64,000 nucleotides of DNA, from positions 62,001 to 126,000 of the forward strand of contig NZ_QXEC01000006.1 in the NCBI RefSeq assembly GCF_003583405.1. Direction: 5' to 3'. Origin of the DNA: Micromonospora radicis. Its GTDB lineage: Bacteria; Actinomycetota; Actinomycetes; Mycobacteriales; Micromonosporaceae. Below, piece by piece: positions 57,148 to 64,000 of the stretch. Numbering within the stretch: the stretch's first letter is position 1; each line of letters begins with the position of its first letter. A program made the translations under genes and the position numbers. The notes beneath the pieces were generated by a model that saw nothing but the letters and a program-made list of their open reading frames with translations, was not told the origin of the DNA and did not search any database.

Positions 57148-60100
57148 GTGAGCAAACGGCCGAAGACGGCAGGCTCTTTCCTGTCGCGTCTGGGCCGACC
57201 GGCTGGTCGGCTCCGCGACATGCCGATCTGGTCCAAGCTCGGTCTCATCATGATCGTGCCGACCATCGCCACGGTCGTCGTGGGCACCAGCGGCCTGGTC
57301 GACCACCTGGATTCGCTGAGCGACGCCAACCGGGCCGGTGACCTCGCGGAGCTGATCGGCTACTCCGGCGAACTGGTGGACGGCCTGCAGGACGAGCGGA
57401 CCGCCGCGGTGCTGCTGTTGGGTGTGCCGCCCCAACAGTCGAATCAGGCCGAGCCCGAGGACAAGAAGAAGTACACCGCTCTCTACAACGAGACCGCGTC
57501 GCGGGTGGACGAGGTCAGCGGTCCGTACGCCCGCAAGCGCAGCGACCTGACCGACCTGCCGGTCAGCCTGGACGGGCTGCTCAACCAGATCAACGAGCGG
57601 CTCAGCGACCTGCCGGGCACCCGGAGTCAGGTGCTCAACGGCAAGTTCAAGATCACTGACGCGCTGCAGTCCTACGACGAGCTGATCAACCAGATGCTCA
57701 CCATCCGGGACAGCGCCAGCCAGCTCGCCGGTGACAACGACCTCAGCGACCGGATGCGCGCCGCGGCCGCCGTGGCCCGGGAGAAGGAGTGGCTCTCCGT
57801 ACGCCGGGTGGTGGTGCACCGGGCGCTCCAGCGGGGCATGAGTTCGGCCCTGCGGACGGACTACATCTCCAGCGAGACCGGCCAGCAGCAGGCACAGCAG
57901 AGCTTCAACGCGGTCGCCACCGAGGAAGAGGCGGAGTTCCACGCCCAGACCATCGGCGGTGGTGACCGCCGGCAGGCGACGATCTACATCAGCCAGGTCA
58001 ACGCCGATACCTCCCAGGACCTCTCCGGCATCTCCTTCACCGCCGACCAGTGGGACGCGGCGCTGGTCGCCAACGGCAAGCTGATCCGTACGGTGGAGTC
58101 GAAGTTCGACTCCGACGTGGTGACGGAGGCCGGCGAACTCCGTTCCGACGTGCAGCGTCAGGTGTTCCTGGAGACCGGCCTGCTGCTGACGATGCTGCTG
58201 CTGGCGATCTTCCTCGCCTTCCTGGTGGCCCGCTCGATGGCCCGGTCGCTGCGTGAGCTTCGTCAGGGCGCGCTCTCCATCGCCCAGTACGGGCTGCCCC
58301 AGGCAGTGGCCCGGCTGCGTGACCCGCAGGTCACCGGCCAGCTCTCCCCGGTGCAGCTGGCCAACCAGATCGCCGAACCGCTGCCGGTCCGCAGCCGCGA
58401 CGAGTTCGGCCAGGTGACCGAGGCGTTCAACGCGGTCCACCTGGAGGCCGTCCGCACCGCCGCCGAGCAGGCCGCCCTGCGGGCCTCCGTGGCGACCATG
58501 TTCGTCAACCTGGCCCGCCGGTCGCAGATCCTGGTCGACCGACTGATCGGCCACCTCGACCGGCTGGAACGTGGCGAGGAGGACCCGGATCGGCTGGCCG
58601 AGCTGTTCCAGCTCGACCACCTCGCCACCCGGATGCGCCGCAACGACGAGAACCTGCTGGTCCTCGCCGGTGCCGACTCCACCCGGGTGCAGCGGGAGCC
58701 GGCGGCGCTGATCGACGTGCTCCGCGCCGCCCAGTCCGAGGTCGAGCACTACACCCGGATCGAGTTCGGGGTGATCGACCGGGACATCGAGGTCGCCGCG
58801 CACGCGGTGAACGACCTGGTCCACCTCGTCGCCGAGCTGTTCGACAACGCCACCGCGTTCTCGCCGCCGGACTCGCAGGTGCTGGTCGAGGCGCGGCGGG
58901 TCGGCGACCGTGCCTCGCTGTACGTCGAGGACCGCGGTATCGGCATCAGCGGCGAGCAGCTGGCCGACCTCAACGAGCGGCTGGCCACACCGCCGCAGGT
59001 GGATGTGGCCGTCTCCCGGATGATGGGCCTGGTCGTGGTCGCCCGCCTGGCCTCCCGGCACGGGGTCAAGGTCGAGCTGCGTCCCGGCAGCGACCGGGGT
59101 ACGGTCGCCGACGTCACGCTGCCGCCCACGGTGCTGGTGCCCCGGGCGCTCACCGGTCGGGGTGCCCTACCCGCCGCGCTGCCCGCCCCGGCCGCCCCCT
59201 CGGCGGGGCCGAGCCCGGCGTTCGCCGCGTTCGGTGCCGGGCCGGCCGCACCCGCCGCTCCGCCCGCGCCGGCCCCGCGTTCCGGTGGCTCCGGCAACCA
59301 GGTCACGCTGGGCGGTCGCTCGTTCGACCCGGCCAGCCGCAACGGCTCCGGTACGCCGGCCACCGTGGCGGGCGCCGGGAACCTGCCGGCCTGGTCGGAC
59401 CTGACCGGCGCCAGTGGGGTCAGCGCCGGCGGGAGCAACTTCGCGCAGCGTTCCTCCAACGGTCAGTCGACCGACCCGCTGCCGCAGCGCCGGGCCACCG
59501 ACGAGCCCAACCACCAGCCGAACATCCCGCGCCAGCTGCCGAGCAGCCCCGAGGCTGGGCCGTACCCGCTGCCCGCGGTGTCGGCGCCGCCCGTTCCGCC
59601 GGTGTCGTCGCCGCCGGTCTCCGGCACGCCCTACTCCGCCCCGCCGGTCTCGGCCGCACCGATCTCCGCCGCACCGACCTCGCCCGGCTACTCGTTGCCG
59701 CAGCGTCCGGTGTCGGCGCCGACCGCCGGTCCGGCCACCCCGGCGCCGCCGGCCTGGCCGCCGGTCACCGCGGATCCGGCCGCGCCGGCCGTACCCGAGC
59801 GGGTGGCCGCGGCGCTGGACATGACCACCGAGCTGCCCCGGGTCGCGCGTCCGGCCCCGGCGGTCCGGCCCGCCCAGCCGACCATGCCCACGCCGCCGCA
59901 GGCGCAGAACCGCCAGCGGTACGCGGATGAGACGATGGAGCTGCCGATCTTCCGGGAGCTCGAGTCGGCGTGGTTCCGGACCCGCCGTCCCGGTCCCGAG
60001 GAGTCGGCGGGTGCCCGGCAGCCGGCGGCCAACGGTGCACCGACCCAGCAGTTCTCTGCGGTCGACGCCGCCGGTCGACCCGCCCAGCAGACCGCAACCG

Positions 60101-60570
60101 GGACGACAGGTAACGCACCGATGGCAGAGACTCCGACGGCCGCGGCCGCGTTCGGGGGCAACGGCGCCGCGAACGGCGGGTCGCGCTCCGGCGCTGCCGA
60201 GAGCAAGCCCGCGTACCGGACGCCGCAGGAGAACGCGTGGCAGACGGCGGCCGACGACGGCTGGCGGGCGGCCTCCGCCGCCACCCAGGTGGAGACTGGC
60301 GGCACCACCCAGACCGGGCTGCCGAAGCGTACGCCGATGGCACAGCTCGTCCCGGGCGCGGTGGAGAAGCCGGCCGCCGCCGTGCAGCGACGCAACCCCG
60401 AGTCGGTGCGCGGTCTTCTCTCCGCCTACCACCGGGGTGTCCAGCGGGGTCGTAACCACCCCGCGGACAGCAACCCGACCGGCCCGGAGGAGACTCCGGG
60501 CGGGCAGCAGTCCTCGCAGTCTGGCTCAGGCCCGGTGGCCGGGAGCGGGCAGAAGGAGCAAGAAGGATGA
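57148..60570 (+). CDS. cvnA: Conservon sensor kinase (nitrate-sensor-like), CvnA type
   Basis: 1140 residues from GTG 57148. Order: membrane helix (~28-50); extracytoplasmic helical NIT-like sensor (~55-340); second helix ([20 protein letters not shown], ~345); HAMP (~367-430); [10 protein letters not shown] dimerisation region near 490; HATPase with N box [12 protein letters not shown] (~563) and G boxes [15 protein letters not shown]. The last ~480 residues are a Pro/Ala/Ser-rich disordered tail ending in [18 protein letters not shown] and a short basic helix. CvnA kinases work with a roadblock protein, a DUF742 protein and a GTPase. Overlaps cvnB by four bases. Confidence 0.9.
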   Translation: MSKRPKTAGSFLSRLGRPAGRLRDMPIWSKLGLIMIVPTIATVVVGTSGLVDHLDSLSDANRAGDLAELIGYSGELVDGLQDERTAAVLLLGVPPQQSNQAEPEDKKKYTALYNETASRVDEVSGPYARKRSDLTDLPVSLDGLLNQINERLSDLPGTRSQVLNGKFKITDALQSYDELINQMLTIRDSASQLAGDNDLSDRMRAAAAVAREKEWLSVRRVVVHRALQRGMSSALRTDYISSETGQQQAQQSFNAVATEEEAEFHAQTIGGGDRRQATIYISQVNADTSQDLSGISFTADQWDAALVANGKLIRTVESKFDSDVVTEAGELRSDVQRQVFLETGLLLTMLLLAIFLAFLVARSMARSLRELRQGALSIAQYGLPQAVARLRDPQVTGQLSPVQLANQIAEPLPVRSRDEFGQVTEAFNAVHLEAVRTAAEQAALRASVATMFVNLARRSQILVDRLIGHLDRLERGEEDPDRLAELFQLDHLATRMRRNDENLLVLAGADSTRVQREPAALIDVLRAAQSEVEHYTRIEFGVIDRDIEVAAHAVNDLVHLVAELFDNATAFSPPDSQVLVEARRVGDRASLYVEDRGIGISGEQLADLNERLATPPQVDVAVSRMMGLVVVARLASRHGVKVELRPGSDRGTVADVTLPPTVLVPRALTGRGALPAALPAPAAPSAGPSPAFAAFGAGPAAPAAPPAPAPRSGGSGNQVTLGGRSFDPASRNGSGTPATVAGAGNLPAWSDLTGASGVSAGGSNFAQRSSNGQSTDPLPQRRATDEPNHQPNIPRQLPSSPEAGPYPLPAVSAPPVPPVSSPPVSGTPYSAPPVSAAPISAAPTSPGYSLPQRPVSAPTAGPATPAPPAWPPVTADPAAPAVPERVAAALDMTTELPRVARPAPAVRPAQPTMPTPPQAQNRQRYADETMELPIFRELESAWFRTRRPGPEESAGARQPAANGAPTQQFSAVDAAGRPAQQTATGTTGNAPMAETPTAAAAFGGNGAANGGSRSGAAESKPAYRTPQENAWQTAADDGWRAASAATQVETGGTTQTGLPKRTPMAQLVPGAVEKPAAAVQRRNPESVRGLLSAYHRGVQRGRNHPADSNPTGPEETPGGQQSSQSGSGPVAGSGQKEQEG

Positions 60571-60971
60571 CTACTACGCAGGATCTCGGTTGGCTGCTGG
60601 CCAACTTCGCCGATCGGGTGCCCGGTGTCGCACACGCCGTCGCCGTCTCGGCCGACGGCCTGCTCCTGGCGTCGTCACGAGACCTTCCGCGGGACCGTGC
60701 CGACCAGTTGGCGGCGATCGCCTCCGGCCTGGTCAGCCTGACCCAGGGGGCGGCTCGCTGCTTCGAGGGAGGCGCCGTGCTGCAGACCGTGGTCGAGATG
60801 GACAATGGCTTCCTGTTCCTGATGTCGATTTCCGACGGCTCGTCGTTCGCGGTGCTCGCCGCGCGTAGTTGCGACGTGGGACAGGTCGGTTACGAAATGG
60901 CCCTGCTCGTTGACCGGGTGGGCGACGCTCTGACCCCGCAGCCGCGTACGGCTGTGGGGATGATGGGCTGA
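60567..60971 (+). CDS. cvnB: Roadblock/LC7 protein, CvnB type
   Basis: 134 residues forming one roadblock/LC7 fold, opening [32 protein letters not shown]. In conservons this protein associates with the kinase and GTPase and may act as a regulatory scaffold or GTPase-activating partner, comparable to MglB with MglA. ATGA overlap with cvnA. Confidence 0.9.
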   Translation: MTTTQDLGWLLANFADRVPGVAHAVAVSADGLLLASSRDLPRDRADQLAAIASGLVSLTQGAARCFEGGAVLQTVVEMDNGFLFLMSISDGSSFAVLAARSCDVGQVGYEMALLVDRVGDALTPQPRTAVGMMG

Positions 60972-61071
60972 TCGTCGCGCCGGCCGGTGGGGCAGGCGAG
61001 GCGACAACACTGCATACGACGGGTAGCGCCGGCGCGAGCCGGTGCCGGGTACGAAGGAGGTGAACGGCGAC

Positions 61072-61449
61072 ATGGCCGATCGTGACGAGCCAACCGGCGC
61101 ATTGGTCCGGCCCTACGCCGTGACCCGCGGTCGTACCCGACCCCGCCTCGACATCGCCCTCGAGGCGCTCGTCGAGACGACGGTGCGCGGTCGGGCCGTT
61201 GCCACTGGCAACGGTGGTCAAGGCCGTGAACACCAGTACATCGCCGCGCTGTGTGACGGACGCGTGCAGTCACTCGCCGAGATCGCGGCGCGAATGCAGC
61301 TTCCGCTCGGCGTGGCCCGGGTGCTCATCGCCGACATGGCGACGGACGGCCTGGTCGCGGTCCACGAGCCGACCATCCTGGACGACTCGGACGACGCGGT
61401 GGGCACTGAATTGCTGGAGAGGGTGCTGAGTGGACTTCGCAGGCTCTGA
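61072..61449 (+). CDS. cvnC: DUF742 protein, CvnC type
   Basis: 125 residues. The motif ALVRPYAVTRGRT near residue 10 and the C-terminal helical part (VQSLAEIAARMQLPLGVARVLIADMATDGLV, a winged-helix-like DUF742) mark it as CvnC. ATG 61072 has AAGGAGGTGA nine bases upstream, the strongest ribosome site in the conservon. It overlaps cvnD by 20 bp. Confidence 0.9.
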   Translation: MADRDEPTGALVRPYAVTRGRTRPRLDIALEALVETTVRGRAVATGNGGQGREHQYIAALCDGRVQSLAEIAARMQLPLGVARVLIADMATDGLVAVHEPTILDDSDDAVGTELLERVLSGLRRL

Positions 61450-62044
61450 CATGTCGCACCGCCCGCCTACCCCGAGCGGGCGCGTGACGTCGGCGAAGAT
61501 CGTTATCGCCGGTGGATTCGGCGTCGGCAAGACGACGCTGGTCGGTTCGGTCTCGGAGATCACGCCGCTGACGACCGAGGCCATCATGACCTCCGCCGGG
61601 GTGGGCGTCGACGACACCCGGCAGGTGCCGGGGAAGACGACCACCACGGTGGCCATGGACTTCGGCCGGATCTCGATCGATCGCGACCTGATCCTGTACC
61701 TGTTCGGTACGCCGGGTCAGACCCGATTCTGGTTCATGTGGGATGAACTGGTCCGGGGCGCGATCGGCGCGGTCGTGCTGGTGGACACCCGCCGGCTGGC
61801 CGACTGCTTCGCGGCGATCGACTTCTTCGAGCATCGGCGGCTGCCGTACCTGGTGGCCATCAACTGCTTCGACGGGATGCAGTACCACGACCCGCAGGAC
61901 GTCCGGGAAGCGCTCGCGATCTCCAGCGACGTGCCGGTGGTGGCCTGTGACGCCCGGAACCGGGAGTCGACGAAGCACGTGTTGATCTCGCTGGTCGAGT
62001 ACGTGCTCACGATGCGTCGGTCGCGGGCGGTCGCACCCGCCTGA
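61430..62044 (+). CDS. cvnD: Conservon small GTPase, CvnD type
   Basis: 204 residues from GTG 61430, inside the end of cvnC. G1 GGFGVGKTT (~residue 29), the switch sequence KTTTTVAMDFG, G3 GTPGQTRF (~92) and DTRRL are seen; the NKxD box reads VAINCFDG, as in other members of this family. It resembles MglA-like GTPases that cycle at the membrane with a roadblock partner. Last gene of the conservon. Confidence 0.9.
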   Translation: MDFAGSDMSHRPPTPSGRVTSAKIVIAGGFGVGKTTLVGSVSEITPLTTEAIMTSAGVGVDDTRQVPGKTTTTVAMDFGRISIDRDLILYLFGTPGQTRFWFMWDELVRGAIGAVVLVDTRRLADCFAAIDFFEHRRLPYLVAINCFDGMQYHDPQDVREALAISSDVPVVACDARNRESTKHVLISLVEYVLTMRRSRAVAPA

Positions 62045-62135
62045 GGCCTCGGCCTGGCGCCCGATGTCGACCCGGTCGATGTCGGGCGCTGGCTGCCGTC
62101 CGGATCCGGCTCCGAACCGGCTGGGCGACGGCACC

Positions 62136-62265
62136 GGCGTGCGCTCGGCGCAGGCCTGGTGGCGGCGCAGGACTGGCGTGCACTCGGCGCAGGACCGGTG
62201 CGCGGGCCTGAGGCCGGTGTGCGGCGCAGGGCCGGCGTGAGGCTGGTGTGCGGGCGGCGCGGCCC
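62136..62265. repeat. Degenerate GC repeats between cvnD and the lipoprotein gene
   Basis: GGCGCAGG recurs at 62147, 62164, 62186 and 62223. The 19 bases at 62136-62154 recur at 62175-62193 with one mismatch. GCCGGTGTGCGG/GCTGGTGTGCGG units follow. The 225-bp gap shows no gene; it is the shared 3' region of two convergent genes. Confidence 0.6.
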
Positions 62266-62269
62266 CGGC

Positions 62270-63487
62270 CTAGCTGAGCCGGTTCCAGGCGCCGGCGTCC
62301 ACCCGGTACACGCCGAGGGAGTGCCGCTCCATGCCACTGTGCCGGATCGGCGTGAACGAGTACATCCCCGCCATTCCGTCGGTCACCTGGTTCTGCAGGT
62401 ACGCCCGCAACCGGCCACGGTCCACACTGGCGGCCAACTGGGCCGCCGTGGTGATGAGCAGCAGGGCGTCCGAGGCGTACGGGGCGAAGCCGTTGTACGC
62501 GCCGTGCCGGCGGATGTACTGGGACACCAGATCCCGGTAGGCGCGCCCGGTCGCGCTGCCGTTGGCCATCGTGGAGCCGCCCAGTGAGGACGGGTGGACG
62601 GCGTACGCCCCCTCCACCGCGAGCGCGTTGCCGCCCTCCAGGGTCTCCTCGGCGACCGCTCCGGCGTCGAAGAACAAGTTGCCGGTGAATCCGGCGGTGC
62701 GTAGCGCCCGTGCGGCGGCGCCGGAGTTCGGTGCGGTCGCCCACACCACCACGCCGCCTGTTCGGGCCGCCACGGCCTGCTCAGCGGCGCGGGTGGCCCC
62801 ATCGGTGGAGCGGGGCAGCCGCACCGTGCGGACCACCTCCACCCCGGTGGTGCGCAGCGCGCCGGTCATCGCCCGTACACCGGAGTCGCCGTGCAGTCCC
62901 TGCTCCACCAGCAGGACGACCCGGCGCAGGCCCTGCGTGTCGATCAGCTGGGCGAGCCGACGGGCCACGTCCCCGGCCTCCGGGGTGACCTTGTAGACGA
63001 AGGTCCGCTGGGCCAGCGGCACTGTGATCGAGTCACCGAAGGCCAGCGACACGAACGGCAACCGGAGCTTCTGCGCCGCCCCGATGATCGACATCGAGGT
63101 CTCGGCCAGCGCCCCACCGAGCAGGGCGTGCACGTCCTCGCGCTGGCCCAGTTCGGTGGCCTGTCGGGCGGCGAGCCGAGGGTCGCTGCGGTTGTCCAGC
63201 ACCTCCAGCCGTACCGTCCGGCGCAGGTTGCCGACCGCCACGCCCTTGACGTTGACGGCCTCCGCGCTGATCGCCAGCGCCCGCCGCTGGGCCACGCCCA
63301 GGGCGGCGCCCCGCCCGGTCAGCTCCAGCGTCGCCCCGACGACCAGCTCGTGCCCCGGGGTGGGCCGGGCGACCGCCGTGGTCCGCTCGGACTCGCGTCC
63401 GCAGGCGCTCAGCAGCAGCGTGCCCGCCGCCGCGGTCAGTACGCCCCGTCGGGTGAGCACGGATGGGCCGCTTGCCGGTGTCGCCAT
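62270..63487 (-). CDS. LivJ-like substrate-binding lipoprotein without transporter genes
   Basis: 405 residues. The N-terminus carries TRRGVLTAAAGTLLLSAC, a lipoprotein signal with a twin Arg pair (13-14) and lipobox Cys29, so Tat or Sec export to the outer face of the membrane. A type-1 periplasmic-binding fold follows (LEVLDNRSDPRLAARQATEL, RVVLLVEQGLHGDSGVRAM). No LivH/M/F/G genes lie nearby; instead it lies between a conservon and a second conservon-type kinase. It may deliver a ligand to a sensor or serve a transporter elsewhere. ATG 63487 is preceded by GGAAGGCGACTC. Confidence 0.82.
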   Translation of the reverse strand: MATPASGPSVLTRRGVLTAAAGTLLLSACGRESERTTAVARPTPGHELVVGATLELTGRGAALGVAQRRALAISAEAVNVKGVAVGNLRRTVRLEVLDNRSDPRLAARQATELGQREDVHALLGGALAETSMSIIGAAQKLRLPFVSLAFGDSITVPLAQRTFVYKVTPEAGDVARRLAQLIDTQGLRRVVLLVEQGLHGDSGVRAMTGALRTTGVEVVRTVRLPRSTDGATRAAEQAVAARTGGVVVWATAPNSGAAARALRTAGFTGNLFFDAGAVAEETLEGGNALAVEGAYAVHPSSLGGSTMANGSATGRAYRDLVSQYIRRHGAYNGFAPYASDALLLITTAAQLAASVDRGRLRAYLQNQVTDGMAGMYSFTPIRHSGMERHSLGVYRVDAGAWNRLS

Positions 63488-63610
63488 GAGTCGCCTTCCC
63501 GCCCGGCGACCTGCCGCCGGCTGTTCCGGCCGAATGCTCCCGGCCCCGCCGACCCGGCGTCAAATTATCCCGGTGTGGGGATGAACACGCAGGTGAGCGG
63601 GGTGCTCGGC

Positions 63611-64000
63611 TCAGGAACGGTAACCGGCGGAGCGGTACTCGTACTCCCGTTCGTCGTCGCGGTCGCCGGTGTCCCGGGTGAAGTCCCAGCCACCGGCCGA
63701 CTCCCGTCCCGGGCGTCCGCCCACCGCGAACCCGCCGATCTCCTGTCCCCGGCGCCAGCCGCGGAAGTAGCCGGTGGTGTTCTCGGCCAGGCTGGCCGCG
63801 TCCCGCACGATCCGCAGTGGACGCTCCTCGCGCAGTGGCGAGCCGGGTACCAGGTTCGCCTGCGGTACGCGCTTGGGCAGCCCGGCGTTCGTCTCGTCAC
63901 CGACCGCCGGACGGGCCGCCTGCTCGGCCGCCTGCCACCCGGTGTCGGCCAGGCTCGACCAGTCCAGGTCGGAATCCTCGCCGTGCCCGACGAACCAGGC
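63611..64000 (-). CDS. C-terminal end of a second conservon-type sensor kinase (runs off right edge)
   Basis: The minus-strand frame stays open from the edge to TGA 63611, about 129 residues. It holds GLPKRVPQANLVPGSPL followed by a helix and a Gly/Arg/Asp/Tyr-rich tail (ENTTGYFRGWRRGQEIGG). This closely parallels the end of the CvnA kinase at 57148 ([14 protein letters not shown], then a basic helix), the conserved tail of these sensor kinases. The catalytic domain, if present, is outside the window. The assignment rests on this one motif. Confidence 0.6.
   Translation of the reverse strand, partial: AWFVGHGEDSDLDWSSLADTGWQAAEQAARPAVGDETNAGLPKRVPQANLVPGSPLREERPLRIVRDAASLAENTTGYFRGWRRGQEIGGFAVGGRPGRESAGGWDFTRDTGDRDDEREYEYRSAGYRS

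Noticed and set aside
57010-59061. 683-codon minus-strand open frame
   Set aside because: Complement of the conservon kinase; composition and lack of motifs mark it as a shadow.

Overview
The window is very GC-rich (roughly 70%) and densely coded, with many GTG starts, a TTG and a probable CTG start, and many 1-20 bp gene overlaps. It holds a conservon (sensor kinase, roadblock protein, DUF742 protein, GTPase), an actinobacterial-type acyl desaturase, several ABC sugar/peptide loci, and the metG, tatD, ksgA, ispE and glmU-prs-rplY-pth runs that lie near one another in Mycobacterium tuberculosis. Everything points to a filamentous actinobacterium, most likely Micromonosporaceae (Micromonospora-like). 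Assignment is by gene content and style only; no search was run. There is no phage, integrase, transposase, CRISPR array or rRNA operon, so this reads as ordinary chromosome.

Layout. 1-760: start of a membrane protein leaving the left edge. 911-6061: metG, a haloperoxidase-type hydrolase, an unknown protein and tatD. 6111-16252: a ten-kilobase peptide or amide uptake and catabolism locus lying between tatD and ksgA. One arm (minus strand) carries an M19 dipeptidase-like amidohydrolase, a family-5 lipoprotein, DppB/DppC-like permeases, an M24 hydrolase with a creatinase-like rather than metallopeptidase active site, a prolyl-iminopeptidase-like hydrolase and a double Lrp/AsnC regulator. The divergent arm carries the two ATPases. 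16271-31419: housekeeping block: ksgA, ispE, an ABC-F ATPase, two paralogous membrane proteins, a TetR regulator with a desaturase, tRNA-Gln(UUG), glmU, prs, rplY, pth, cysQ-like, cysD, cysN. 31608-37948: galK/galE, a CorC-like protein, trpS, a 2H phosphoesterase, a YihY protein, a small acidic protein.

38112-44709: an alpha-glucoside locus with a GH13 alpha-glucosidase, a LacI regulator and a sugar ABC importer (lipoprotein plus two permeases) that has no ATPase of its own. 45771-56955: a nucleoside uptake and salvage locus: BMP-family lipoprotein, ATPase, two permeases, cytidine deaminase with an unusual C-terminal extension, thymidine phosphorylase, adenosine deaminase and a uridine-kinase-like protein, with an unknown protein and an RlmA-type methyltransferase among them. 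57148-62044: a complete cvnA-B-C-D conservon, followed by a LivJ-like lipoprotein and, at the right edge, the C-terminal tail of what looks like a second conservon-type kinase on the other strand.

Non-coding features of note: four tandem hairpins over the metG stop; two copies of an AT-rich compound palindrome at 18236 and 44991; strong hairpins directly after all three importer binding-protein genes; a 25-bp perfect stem between cdd and deoA; and two micro-ORFs whose stops overlap the starts of ispE and cysD.
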